DNA from: Ascidiaceihabitans sp034111945
Lineage (GTDB): Bacteria > Pseudomonadota > Alphaproteobacteria > Rhodobacterales > Rhodobacteraceae
Direction of reading: 5' to 3'
Assembly (NCBI GenBank): GCA_047626725.1
Contig: JBLHSG010000005.1
Location: 62,001-126,000, forward strand
DNA length: 64,000 bases
Shown: positions 45,676 to 54,722 of the stretch, piece by piece
How the letters are laid out: each line of letters starts with the position of its first letter
How positions within the stretch are numbered: the first letter of the stretch is position 1
Position numbers and translations under genes: made by a program
The notes under the pieces: model-generated
What the model was told of the DNA's origin: nothing
Database searches by the model: none
What the model saw: the letters and a program-made list of their open reading frames with translations, nothing else

Positions 45676-46506
45676 ATGACAGATAGACAAAAAACCGCCC
45701 TCAAGAACCGCGTCGCCGTAATCGTGGCGTGGATTGCAGCCTGCATTTTCTTTTTCCCGATCTTCTGGATGGTGCTGACCAGCTTTAAAACCGAAGGTCA
45801 GGCGATTCAAATTCCGCCCTTGGTGTTCTTTGAACCAACGCTGGAAAACTATCTGGAAATTCAGGACCGCACGAACTACGCAAAATTCGCGTGGAATTCG
45901 ATTGTCACCGCTTTTGGGGGCACTGCCCTTGCGCTGCTTATCGCAATTCCGTCGGCCTATGCGATGGCATTCAACACCGGTCGCTGGACCAAAGACATCC
46001 TGATGTGGATGCTATCGACCAAAATGCTGCCTGCCGTTGGCGTGCTGATGCCGATCTACTTTCTGGCGCAAAAAGCCGGGCTTTATGACACAAAATCCCT
46101 GCTTATTATTATTTACGCGATGATGAACCTGCCGATTGTCATGCTAATCCTGTTCAATTATTTCCGCGAAATTCCCAAGGAAATCCTCGAGGCCGCGCGC
46201 ATGGACGGCACATCGACGTTCAATGAAATTCGCCAGATTGTGCTGCCGCTGGCGTGGGGTGGCATCGCATCTACCGCCCTGTTGTCGATCATCCTGTGCT
46301 GGAACGAGGCGTTCTGGTCGATCGTTCTAACCACAACTGAGGCCAGCACATTGACCGCATTTGTCGCGTCATTCCAAGCGCCCGAAGGGTTGTTCTGGGC
46401 CAAGGTATCTGCGGTTTCCACCCTCGCCTGTGCGCCGATCGTGGTGTTTGGATGGCTGGCGCAGAAACAGCTGGTCCAAGGTCTGACATTCGGTGCGGTG
46501 AAATGA
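45676..46506 (+). CDS. smoG: Polyol ABC transporter permease 2
   Basis: The 276-residue permease of the MalG type has six helices and the EAA loop EAARMDGTSTFNEIRQIVLPL near residues 172-192. Helix 1 is at about residues 12-34. It completes the membrane part with SmoF. Its stop overlaps the SDR start (ATGA). Confidence 0.92.
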   Translation: MTDRQKTALKNRVAVIVAWIAACIFFFPIFWMVLTSFKTEGQAIQIPPLVFFEPTLENYLEIQDRTNYAKFAWNSIVTAFGGTALALLIAIPSAYAMAFNTGRWTKDILMWMLSTKMLPAVGVLMPIYFLAQKAGLYDTKSLLIIIYAMMNLPIVMLILFNYFREIPKEILEAARMDGTSTFNEIRQIVLPLAWGGIASTALLSIILCWNEAFWSIVLTTTEASTLTAFVASFQAPEGLFWAKVSAVSTLACAPIVVFGWLAQKQLVQGLTFGAVK

Positions 46507-47264
46507 CGTTAAACGCTGCCCCGACCGATTTGACCGGCAAGGTTTGTGTCGTAACAGGTGCCTGTGGCGGCATTGGCCTGGCGGCTGTTGAACATTTTGC
46601 AGCCCTAGGCGCACAGGTTTATGCCACTGATATCCAAGACAGTTTTGACGGGCCCGCAACCTACCGCGCGTTCGATTTGATGGACAACGACGGGCTGCAA
46701 GCGGCCCAAGACTGGATCGCAGATATTGCGCCAGACGTGCTGTTCAACAACGCGGCCCTATTCGACATGGGGTCGGTTCTGGATGCGGATTTGAACCAAT
46801 ATGACCGCCTGTTCGGGGTCAACGTTCGGGCATTTTACGCCATCATGCAGGCCACAGCCAAATCCATGGTCGCAAACGAAAAATCAGGGTCGATCATCAA
46901 TTTAGCGTCCCAAGCAGGGCATCGCGGCGAAGCCTTGGTTGCCCATTATTGCGCGACCAAAGCGGCCGTAATCAGCTATACGCAATCCGCCGCCCTCGCG
47001 CTTGCACCGCACAAAATCAGGGTTAACGCAATTTCCCCCGGCGTGATCGACACCCCGATGTGGGAACACGTGGACGCGATGTTTGCCAAATTCGAAGGTA
47101 AAGAAATTGGCCAGAAAAAACGCGAAGTCGGCGAAGAAGTCCCGCTGGGGTACATGGGTGTGCCTGCGGACGTTGCCCGTGTCGCCGTGTTTTTGGCCTG
47201 CGATCAATCCGCCTATTTGACGGCTCAAACCATCGGTTGCGATGGTGGAAATGTGTTGAGGTAA
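46503..47264 (+). CDS. smoS: Sorbitol dehydrogenase, SDR family
   Basis: The 253-residue short-chain dehydrogenase has the NAD-binding TGACGGIG (residues 19-26), NNAALFD near 86-92, catalytic serine in INLASQAGHRGEA and Y-x-x-x-K in HYCATKAA near 155-162. INLASQAGHRGEALV and the KKREVGEEVP segment closely match SmoS of Rhodobacter, which oxidises D-glucitol to fructose and galactitol to tagatose. The true start is the ATG at 46503, overlapping smoG; the frame from 46452 lies inside smoG. Confidence 0.88.
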   Translation: MTLNAAPTDLTGKVCVVTGACGGIGLAAVEHFAALGAQVYATDIQDSFDGPATYRAFDLMDNDGLQAAQDWIADIAPDVLFNNAALFDMGSVLDADLNQYDRLFGVNVRAFYAIMQATAKSMVANEKSGSIINLASQAGHRGEALVAHYCATKAAVISYTQSAALALAPHKIRVNAISPGVIDTPMWEHVDAMFAKFEGKEIGQKKREVGEEVPLGYMGVPADVARVAVFLACDQSAYLTAQTIGCDGGNVLR

Positions 47265-47269
47265 CGGCC

Positions 47270-48160
47270 ATGTCAGTGATCCTGCCAGAGCTAGAAGTGA
47301 TCGACGGCGGCGCACAAAGTTTGCGTTACCTCGAACACGGTTGGCCCGACCCGTTGTGCCGCTGGCATTCCCACAAAGAATGCGAATTGCATCTGATTTT
47401 GGACACCCAAGGCAAGGCGTTCGTCGGCGACTATATCGGCGATTTTGGCCCGCAGTCCTTGTTCATGACCGGCCCTCATTTGCCGCACAACTGGATCTCG
47501 GACGAGATTTGCAATGTGCCGGTCGCCAAGCGCGATATGGTCATTCAATTCGATCAGGAAAAGTTCGACGGATTGGCCAGCTTTTTCCCGGAATTCGGCG
47601 AAGTCAGCAAGATGATTGACCGTTCGAAATCGGGCCTCGAATTCTTTGACTTTGATTTCAATTGGGTGCGCCAAAAATTCGCTGACGTGCGTGATGCACA
47701 GGGACCAAACCAGCTTTTGATCTTTTTCGAATTACTGTCACGTCTAACGGGCACCTCTCAGATCGAAGAATTATCAGTCGCCAAATTGGTGCAGATCGAA
47801 GGCAATTCAAAACATGCGCGCATAGGCGAAGTCATTGATTACATTGTAACAAACTATGCTGATGAGATATCAATTGGTATCGCCGCCGAAATGGCGGGCA
47901 TGACCGAAGCCACGTTCCGGCGCAATTTCCAATCCACAACTGGCCACCGTTTTGTCGAATTCGTGAACCGTGTCCGCGTCGGTCAAGCCTGCGGGATGCT
48001 GTATGCATCTGACGATCAGATCACCGGCATTTGCTATCAAGTCGGGTTTCAAAACCTTGCCAATTTCAACCGACATTTCCTCAAGATGAAGGGGATGACC
48101 CCCTCTGCGTATCGTGAAATGGCCAGGGCGGATTTGAACCCCACAAAGGAATCTGCATGA
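47270..48160 (+). CDS. AraC family regulator of the polyol operon (MtlR-like)
   Basis: The 296-residue protein has an N-terminal cupin-like sensor (CRWHSHKECELHLIL near residues 22-36) and a C-terminal AraC DNA-binding domain (IAAEMAGMTEATFRRNFQSTTGHRF, first helix-turn-helix near 205-225; GICYQVGFQNLANFNRHFLKMKG, second). It lies inside the operon between smoS and the mannitol dehydrogenase gene, overlapping the latter by four bases, and probably activates the operon from upstream of smoE in response to polyols. Start at 47270; the frame from 47237 overlaps smoS. Confidence 0.88.
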   Translation: MSVILPELEVIDGGAQSLRYLEHGWPDPLCRWHSHKECELHLILDTQGKAFVGDYIGDFGPQSLFMTGPHLPHNWISDEICNVPVAKRDMVIQFDQEKFDGLASFFPEFGEVSKMIDRSKSGLEFFDFDFNWVRQKFADVRDAQGPNQLLIFFELLSRLTGTSQIEELSVAKLVQIEGNSKHARIGEVIDYIVTNYADEISIGIAAEMAGMTEATFRRNFQSTTGHRFVEFVNRVRVGQACGMLYASDDQITGICYQVGFQNLANFNRHFLKMKGMTPSAYREMARADLNPTKESA

Positions 48161-49572
48161 TGAACAAGTCCGCTATGGCTCAGGTTTCTGAAACAAATTA
48201 CGACCGCGCGGCCTGTGCTATTGGCGTTGTGCATTTGGGGTATGGCGCGTTCCACCGTGCGCATCAGGCCGTCTATTTGGACGCGTGCATGGGTCAAACC
48301 GGCGATCTGCGTTGGGGCATTGCAGCCGTCAATTTGCGGGCTGCTGAATCCAAAACATTCGCTGAAAACAGGTTTAAAAACGACGGCTATTTGTTGAAGT
48401 CTGTCGCCCCATCAGGCGAGGTCGCCCTGTCACGCGTGCGCAGTCACATTGCGTTTTCAGACTGGACAACCGATCAACTCGAGGCCGAAGCTTTACTAAG
48501 CCTACCAAGCGTAAAACTGGTCACGATCACGGTCACAGAAAGTGGCTATTACACCGATCCAACCGGATGTTTAGATCTAAACGACGCGACAATCGCTGCA
48601 GAAATATCAGGGCAGAACGGCACCAGCGTTTACGCCTATTTGGCCGGTGCATTGGCCGCGCGTATGGCGTCGATAAACGCCCCTGTTACTGTTAGTTGTT
48701 GCGATAATATCCGTCAAAACGGCAAGATGCTAAAGCGTAACTTTAACGCCTACCTCACCGCATTGGGTCAACACGATCTGCGCACTTGGGTTGCCGACAA
48801 CGTGACATTTCCCTGCTCAATGGTGGACCGCATCACGCCGCGCGCGACCTCTGAATTGGCGCAAGAATTATCCGCATTGACAGGTAAAACCACCGTGCAA
48901 CCAATCATGGCGGAGGCGTTCGTTCAGTGGGTTCTAGAGGATAATTTTGCAGCCTCAATGCCTGAACTAACAGCCGCTGGCGTCACCGTGACCAAGGATG
49001 TGGACCCCTACGAGGAAACCAAAATTCGCGTCCTGAATGGCGGACATACCTGCCTTGCCTATCTTGCGGCCTTGCATGGGATCGAACGCTTTGATCAAGC
49101 AATGGCAGAACCGGAATTGTTCAATCATTTCTGGGCGTTCGAGACAAAAGAAGTCTTGCCTGCCCTAACCTTAGCCCTGCCGTTTTCCAAACACGACTAC
49201 TTGGATGACATCGCCGCACGGTTCAAAAACGAAGCCATCGGTGACACGGTTGCGCGCATTTGTGCAGACGGTGTGGCAAAGTTCCCGATCTTTATCCGCC
49301 CCACCCTTGAGGGCTGCCTAAGCCAAGGCGTCATCCCCCATCACGGCATCAAAAGCATCGCCAGTTGGTACGTTTTCTCACGCCATGTAGCGGCGGGCAA
49401 AATCCCGTTTGACTATGTCGAACCCAGCTGGCCCCAACTCGAGGCGATGCTTGGTACAGACGCTTTTGTGCAGTCCAACCAATTGTGGGGCAGCCTGCCA
49501 ACTACCTATCCCGAATTTGCAGAACACCTGCGCACAGCGATCAACGAAATGGAAACAGCATGGCCAATCTAA
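48157..49572 (+). CDS. mtlK: Mannitol 2-dehydrogenase family (polyol dehydrogenase)
   Basis: The 471-residue long-chain polyol dehydrogenase has VVHLGYGAFHRAHQAVYLD near residues 24-42 (NAD-binding start of the MtlK/UxuB family) and KIRVLNGGHTCLAYLAAL near 288-305 with the conserved K and the NGxH motif. It oxidises D-mannitol or D-arabinitol to the 2-ketose. It overlaps the regulator gene by four bases and the ATPase gene by 13. UxuB-type fructuronate reductase is an alternative, but the operon favours polyols. Confidence 0.92.
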   Translation: MMNKSAMAQVSETNYDRAACAIGVVHLGYGAFHRAHQAVYLDACMGQTGDLRWGIAAVNLRAAESKTFAENRFKNDGYLLKSVAPSGEVALSRVRSHIAFSDWTTDQLEAEALLSLPSVKLVTITVTESGYYTDPTGCLDLNDATIAAEISGQNGTSVYAYLAGALAARMASINAPVTVSCCDNIRQNGKMLKRNFNAYLTALGQHDLRTWVADNVTFPCSMVDRITPRATSELAQELSALTGKTTVQPIMAEAFVQWVLEDNFAASMPELTAAGVTVTKDVDPYEETKIRVLNGGHTCLAYLAALHGIERFDQAMAEPELFNHFWAFETKEVLPALTLALPFSKHDYLDDIAARFKNEAIGDTVARICADGVAKFPIFIRPTLEGCLSQGVIPHHGIKSIASWYVFSRHVAAGKIPFDYVEPSWPQLEAMLGTDAFVQSNQLWGSLPTTYPEFAEHLRTAINEMETAWPI

Positions 49573-50582
49573 CAATCCGAGACGTCAAAAAATCCTACGG
49601 TGCGACGCAAGTAATGCACGGTATTGATCTGGATATCGAAGACGGTGAATTTGTGGTTTTTGTCGGCCCGTCGGGCTGCGGTAAATCCACGTTGCTGCGC
49701 ATGATTGCCGGGCTCGAAGACATCACATCGGGCACCGTTTCAATCGATGATCGCGAAGTAAACGACGTCGCCCCCGCCAAACGCGAAGTGGCGATGGTGT
49801 TCCAGACCTACGCGCTTTATCCGCACATGACCGTGTACAAAAACATGGCGTTTGGGTTGATGCAGGTCAAAACCCCACAGGCCGAAATTGACCGCCGTGT
49901 CAAAGCTGCGGCTGACGTTTTGCAGATCACCGACTACCTTGAACGCAGCCCGCGCAATCTGTCGGGTGGTCAACGCCAACGCGTGGCGATCGGGCGCGCC
50001 ATTGTGCGTGATCCCAAAGTGTTCCTGTTTGACGAACCGCTGTCGAACCTTGATGCCGCTCTGCGTGTTCAAACCCGGATCGAGATTTCCAAGCTTCACG
50101 AGCGCCTTGGCGCCACGATGATTTACGTCACGCACGACCAAGTCGAGGCAATGACATTGGCCGATAAAATCGTCGTGCTGCGTGATGGTCGGGTCGAACA
50201 AGTCGGCACGCCGACTGATCTGTATGACACGCCGAACAACATGTTTGTTGCGCAATTTATCGGCAGCCCAAAGATGAACTTTTTCAGCGGTGATGACGTG
50301 TTGGGATCAGCTGGCGAAAACCTAAAATCCGGTCACGTTCTAGGCGTACGCCCTGAACATTTGATGCGTTGCGAGCCAAAAGATGCTTGGATTACCGGCA
50401 CACTTGAGCTGTTAGAAAACCTCGGCGAATACATGTTGGCGCATCTTGTGACCGACAGTGGCGTTGGTTTTGTCGCAAAAGTGGAGCGCGTGGATCACAT
50501 CGCAAACGGCACAAAACTGTCGTTTAACAGCACCGATGAATTCACCCATCTGTTTGATTCAGAAACACAATTGCGGGTTTAA
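49560..50582 (+). CDS. smoK: Polyol ABC transporter ATP-binding protein
   Basis: The 340-residue MalK/UgpC-type ATPase has Walker A GPSGCGKST at residues 36-44, signature LSGGQRQR, Walker B VFLFDEPLSNLDA and the switch histidine in VTHDQVEAM. A C-terminal TOBE domain follows from about residue 235. It energises SmoEFG. The ATG at 49560 is inside the end of mtlK (13-base overlap); the frame from 49485 is an out-of-frame extension into mtlK. Confidence 0.93.
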   Translation: MANLTIRDVKKSYGATQVMHGIDLDIEDGEFVVFVGPSGCGKSTLLRMIAGLEDITSGTVSIDDREVNDVAPAKREVAMVFQTYALYPHMTVYKNMAFGLMQVKTPQAEIDRRVKAAADVLQITDYLERSPRNLSGGQRQRVAIGRAIVRDPKVFLFDEPLSNLDAALRVQTRIEISKLHERLGATMIYVTHDQVEAMTLADKIVVLRDGRVEQVGTPTDLYDTPNNMFVAQFIGSPKMNFFSGDDVLGSAGENLKSGHVLGVRPEHLMRCEPKDAWITGTLELLENLGEYMLAHLVTDSGVGFVAKVERVDHIANGTKLSFNSTDEFTHLFDSETQLRV

Positions 50583-50585
50583 CCC

Positions 50586-51515
50586 ATGATCCTATGTTGC
50601 GGCGAAGCCTTGATTGACATGATCCCGGAAATGTCCGCATCGGGGGATCCGTGCTTTGTGCCCAAGGTCGGCGGCGCGGTGTTTAACACGGCTGTCGCGT
50701 TGGGCCGCCTGTCTGCAGACGTGGGCCTGTTCACCGGTGTGTCTGACGATCTATTTGGCGCACAAATCACGGCAGAATTGTCAAACAGCAACGTCAAAAC
50801 TGACTATCTCGCCAAGCAAAATGGCCCAACATCTTTGGCATTTGTCGAACTGACAGACGGCCACGCGAGCTACACATTTTACACGCAAAACGCCGCCGAT
50901 ACGACGTTGCGCATGACCGACACACCCCAAGATGACACTGCGATAGACGCGCTTTTTTTTGGCGGTATCAGCCTGTGTACTGATCCAACAGCGACGACAA
51001 TGCGCGATCTGATGCGCCGGCGCACACGCGATTGCGTCACGATGTTGGACCCGAATATTCGCCCCTCTTTCATATCTGATGAACCTGCGTATCGCACGCG
51101 TTTGGCCGACATGATTGCGCTGGCCGATATCGTAAAGCTATCGGATGAGGATCTGAATTGGTTGGTTCCAAACGTTCAGGCCACGGAAACCCAAATCGAA
51201 AAACTGGCGGGTTCAACATCGAAAATCTTTATCGTGACACGTGGCCGTGACGGCGCGGATGCGTTTGTTGGCAACACCCTTTTTGCCCACGCATGTGCCA
51301 CGACTGTCACGGTTAAAGACACCGTTGGCGCTGGCGATACGTTCAACGCAGGTGTGTTGCACAGCCTGTCGCAAGCTGGCGCGTTGACCAAATCGTTTTG
51401 CAAATCACCCGATGTAACCACGTTGAAAAATGCGTTGGCTTTTGCCGCCAAAACCGCAGCAATTACCGTGTCACGCAAGGGCGCAAACCCGCCGTGGTCA
51501 CATGAGCTGGACTAG
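50586..51515 (+). CDS. mtlZ: Fructokinase / PfkB family carbohydrate kinase
   Basis: The 309-residue PfkB-family kinase has GGAVFNTAVALGRLSADVG near residues 28-46 (sugar binding) and the DTVGAGDTFNAGVL signature near 241-254 with the catalytic aspartate. It would phosphorylate fructose formed from sorbitol and mannitol, completing the operon. It starts three bases after smoK. The 3' end overlaps the convergent PLP-lyase gene by four bases. Confidence 0.9.
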   Translation: MILCCGEALIDMIPEMSASGDPCFVPKVGGAVFNTAVALGRLSADVGLFTGVSDDLFGAQITAELSNSNVKTDYLAKQNGPTSLAFVELTDGHASYTFYTQNAADTTLRMTDTPQDDTAIDALFFGGISLCTDPTATTMRDLMRRRTRDCVTMLDPNIRPSFISDEPAYRTRLADMIALADIVKLSDEDLNWLVPNVQATETQIEKLAGSTSKIFIVTRGRDGADAFVGNTLFAHACATTVTVKDTVGAGDTFNAGVLHSLSQAGALTKSFCKSPDVTTLKNALAFAAKTAAITVSRKGANPPWSHELD

Positions 51516-52666
51516 GTAACTTGCGCCAATGCTTGGGTTAAGTCGTCGATCAAGTCACGTGGATTTTCCAGACCGATATTCAGGCGCACCAATCGTCCAC
51601 CAAAATCTGTGCCCGGGCGGTCGACATGCGGGTAAACCACGGCCAGCGCATTCACGCCACCCCAGCTTAGCCCGATTTTGAAAATCTTGAGGGCATCAAG
51701 AAATGCCACGGCACTTTGCGCGGAAACATTGTCATTGAACACAAACGAAAACACGCTGGTGGATCCGGTAAAATCACGTTTCCATAGCTCGTGCCCAGCG
51801 CACGACGGCAAGGCCGGGTGATAGACGGCTTGAACTAAGTTATTAGTATTCAACCAGTTGGCCACTTCTAGCGTCGATTGTTCCAGTCGATCCAACCGCA
51901 CTGCCAAGGTTTGCAAACCGCGCAAGGCAAGGCTGCAATCGTCGGGCGAAACTGCCAAACCCAACTGGCGATAAATCGGCCCCATCTGCGTGTATCCCGC
52001 ATCTTCACGCACAGAAACGGAGCCCAACAAAAGATCGCTGTGCCCCCCGACATACTTTGTCAGCGCCTGCATACTGACATCGACCCCATGGGCAAACGCG
52101 TCAAAATACACGCCAGCCGCATAGGTATTATCGAGCGCAACAGGCACACCGCGCGCATGTGCAGCGGCGACAATCGCGGGCACATCCTGAATTTCCATGG
52201 TCACAGAACCGGGGCTTTCACACCAAATCAATTGCGTGTTTTCACGGATCAAATCACTGATCCCGGCGCCGATCGTCGGATCATAACGTTCGACCGTAAC
52301 ACCAAAATTTGCCATCAATCCTTCGGCCATGTCCTTGTTCGGACCATAGACCGAATTGGGGATCAAAGCGTGCCCACCCGCGCGGCAATACGACAGATAA
52401 ACCAACGCAATCGCCGCCTGCCCGCCCGGTACGATGAATGTGTGTCGCGCGCCCTCAAGATGGGCAATGCGCGCCGAAAGTTCGAGCGTCGTCGGCGTGC
52501 CATACAACCCGTATGAATAGCCGTGTTCAGCCTGTTGCCAACTGTCGCTTACGGCCGCCTGGTTTTCGAACACCACGGTTGATCCGCGATATACTGGCGT
52601 CGCAAGAGACACGTAATCACGCCGTGCAAACGGGGCCGGATCAAGGAGTTTTGTGCGCCAATCCAT
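51512..52666 (-). CDS. metC: Cystathionine beta-lyase / trans-sulfuration family PLP enzyme
   Basis: The 384-residue enzyme has the Cys/Met-metabolism fold with K204 in MQALTKYVGGHSD binding PLP, YSYGLYGTPTT near residues 50-60 and YRQLGLAVSPDDC near 233. It resembles rhizobial-type cystathionine beta-lyases. It is third in a minus-strand unit behind the Asp/Glu-racemase and M20 genes (3-base gap), which is unusual for methionine biosynthesis, so a C-S or C-N lyase in a dedicated pathway is possible. Confidence 0.85.
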   Translation of the reverse strand: MDWRTKLLDPAPFARRDYVSLATPVYRGSTVVFENQAAVSDSWQQAEHGYSYGLYGTPTTLELSARIAHLEGARHTFIVPGGQAAIALVYLSYCRAGGHALIPNSVYGPNKDMAEGLMANFGVTVERYDPTIGAGISDLIRENTQLIWCESPGSVTMEIQDVPAIVAAAHARGVPVALDNTYAAGVYFDAFAHGVDVSMQALTKYVGGHSDLLLGSVSVREDAGYTQMGPIYRQLGLAVSPDDCSLALRGLQTLAVRLDRLEQSTLEVANWLNTNNLVQAVYHPALPSCAGHELWKRDFTGSTSVFSFVFNDNVSAQSAVAFLDALKIFKIGLSWGGVNALAVVYPHVDRPGTDFGGRLVRLNIGLENPRDLIDDLTQALAQVT

Positions 52667-52669
52667 ATC

Positions 52670-53836
52670 TTATCCTTTGGTGTTCATCAGTGTTTTGATG
52701 GTAGTTACGTAAATCTGAACCGCGTCCACGATTTGATCTATGTCTATGTATTCATTTAACGAATGGCATTGCGCCAAATCACCTGCGCCGCAAATTACGG
52801 TCGGACAGTTGAAATTCGGGGCATCCGTTGATCCGGGAAAAACATGTACTTCACTCGGGGTTCCGCGCACATCGATGCAGGCCGATTGCATAGCCCGCAT
52901 GATTGCTGTGTCTTTGCCTGTATCCAAAGGTGGCAGGTTCAAAGACGGTGCGCCAAAGCTGTACTTCAACGCGGGTCGGTCAATTTGAACTGCGCGCAAT
53001 ACGGCGTTTAATTCGGCCATCACACTATCAAAATCTTCCCCCGGAATGATGCGTCTGTCGATATCGATTTCGCAAAAATCCGGCACCGAACACGCGTTGT
53101 CGCCGCCACGGATCACACCGACGCTGAAACTGGGCACGCCGCAAAACGGATCAGGTGTTTTTTGCGACAAATCATGCGCGTAGATTTGCAATGCGGCCAA
53201 CACATCCGCCATGTGGTAAATTGCGTTTACGCCGTTGTCCGGCATGCTGGAATGAGCAGAAACGCCGGTCGTGCGCAGGGTCATCAAAATTTGCCCTTTG
53301 TGCGCGGGACACAACGCCAGTTTCGTCGGTTCTGCAACAATTGCGCAGTCTACATGCGGTCCGTTTTGACCAAAATCAACGGATCCTAACATCGCGTGTT
53401 CTTCGTCAATGACACCCGCGATGATCAGATCGCCTGACAGTTTTTGACCAGTGGCTATAATAATCCGCGCGACTTCAAGGTAGGCTGCCAAGCCCGCTTT
53501 CATGTCGCACGATCCACGTCCATAAATGCGCCCGTTGCTGATTTTTGGATCAAACGGGGCATCATACCCGACGACGCCAACAGTATCTAAATGTCCAGCC
53601 AACAATAGTGTTGGACCTAAACCAGCGCCCTTTAGTCGCCCCCAAACATTGCGCCGACCATCCGCTACCGTATGGCTTTGGACGTCAAGGCCAAGCTCTA
53701 ATAGGCGCGCCTCAAGAAAGTCTGCCATGCCTGCTTCGGACGGATCATTCGGATCGTCATTGCCGAAACGATTGACGCTTGGGATACGGATCATTGCCGC
53801 CAAATCCGCCAGCAATGCGTCCTGATCAACCATCAT
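52670..53836 (-). CDS. M20 family deacylase (ArgE/DapE-like)
   Basis: The 388-residue metallopeptidase-fold enzyme has LAGHLDTVGV near residues 80-89 (first metal ligands), GRGSCDMKAGLAAYL near 111-125, catalytic GVIDEEHAMLG near 147-157 and AEPTKL near 174. It would remove an N-acyl (acetyl, carbamoyl or succinyl) group from an amino acid. It overlaps the racemase-family gene by four bases. N-acetylornithine deacetylase is the generic match, but there are no arginine genes nearby; a catabolic acylase is likely. Confidence 0.87.
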   Translation of the reverse strand: MMVDQDALLADLAAMIRIPSVNRFGNDDPNDPSEAGMADFLEARLLELGLDVQSHTVADGRRNVWGRLKGAGLGPTLLLAGHLDTVGVVGYDAPFDPKISNGRIYGRGSCDMKAGLAAYLEVARIIIATGQKLSGDLIIAGVIDEEHAMLGSVDFGQNGPHVDCAIVAEPTKLALCPAHKGQILMTLRTTGVSAHSSMPDNGVNAIYHMADVLAALQIYAHDLSQKTPDPFCGVPSFSVGVIRGGDNACSVPDFCEIDIDRRIIPGEDFDSVMAELNAVLRAVQIDRPALKYSFGAPSLNLPPLDTGKDTAIMRAMQSACIDVRGTPSEVHVFPGSTDAPNFNCPTVICGAGDLAQCHSLNEYIDIDQIVDAVQIYVTTIKTLMNTKG

Positions 53837-54639
53837 AACGGCGCCCCCTGCGTTCGAAACAATCGCCCGAAACCGTCCATCGTGTCATCAATCCCAGCCA
53901 AGCGGAGCAAATGCCACGCCAGCGCGTGATTGCTGGCAGTGACAGGTTTGCCCAACGCTTGTTCCGCCTGTTCAATAATCCCAGCCGTGCGCAGACTGGT
54001 ACACGAGATAAAAACGCCGTCGCAATCGCCCTGCCCCACAGCCAAAGTGGCGTCGAGAATGGATTGCGTATCGATCCGCCCAACCACACGATCGTCTTTT
54101 TCGTAGAACGACCCGATCAATGTGACTGCAATGCCAGCGGCCTCGAATTTGGCCTGCATCGCTTGCGTGACATCCGGCGCATACGGGGTCAAAAGCCCTA
54201 ACCGCTTCACCCCCAACGCTGATAACGCGGCCTTTGCAGCGGTCAACGGATTGGTCGATGGAACGCCGTGATGTGCTGTATTCAAGATTTTCGCCACGCG
54301 GGTCTCACCGATCACCGTGGACCCAGATGTGCAGCCGTAGCCGATAGATTTTAGCCCCATTTCTTGAGGGATCAAACCGGCCGCAATCGGCAACTCTGCC
54401 TCCATTTGGGCAAGTGTTTCGGGCGTCACATCAGCGTCGTTGGCCAACCGCGCGTGATAAATTGAAACCCCGGGCAGATCGGTTAGAACCCGAAATTCGG
54501 CCTCGATTGTTTGATCGGTTTCCAGCACCAAAAGACCGATACGCGCCCGCGCACCTGCCCCGTTATCTGTGGCAAAATCCAATCGCTGGATCGGAACGTG
54601 CGGCGTGCTGTGCTGCCCCAATGTGGCGGTCCTTATCAA
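53833..54639 (-). CDS. Asp/Glu racemase superfamily protein (EutA/maleate isomerase-like)
   Basis: The 268-residue protein has the two-cysteine active site of the superfamily: C103 in GYGCTSGSTVIG and C213 in ISCTSLRTAG. GVPSTNPLTAAKAALSALG near residues 126-144 and KPVTASNHALAWHLLRLAG near the end match the EutA / maleate cis-trans isomerase / arylmalonate decarboxylase branch. It is the first gene of a minus-strand unit with M20 and PLP enzymes, divergent from the M24 gene over a 16-bp palindrome. Substrate unknown. Confidence 0.85.
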   Translation of the reverse strand: MIRTATLGQHSTPHVPIQRLDFATDNGAGARARIGLLVLETDQTIEAEFRVLTDLPGVSIYHARLANDADVTPETLAQMEAELPIAAGLIPQEMGLKSIGYGCTSGSTVIGETRVAKILNTAHHGVPSTNPLTAAKAALSALGVKRLGLLTPYAPDVTQAMQAKFEAAGIAVTLIGSFYEKDDRVVGRIDTQSILDATLAVGQGDCDGVFISCTSLRTAGIIEQAEQALGKPVTASNHALAWHLLRLAGIDDTMDGFGRLFRTQGAPL

Positions 54640-54683
54640 AATCTATCTGGTGTTATTGTGTGCCTGCATCAGACGTGCCAAGC

Positions 54684-54699
54684 AAGTACAACTGTACTT
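54684..54699. promoter_or_regulatory. Perfect 16-bp palindrome AAGTACA-AC-TGTACTT in a divergent promoter
   Basis: The arms AAGTACA (54684-54690) and TGTACTT (54693-54699) flank AC. The site lies 44 bases before the racemase-family start and 24 before the M24 start, ideal for controlling both. The GTAC-N-GTAC form suggests a dimeric GntR-type repressor encoded elsewhere. Confidence 0.6.
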
Positions 54700-54722
54700 T
54701 TCGATGACTTGGGAGGGTCAAA

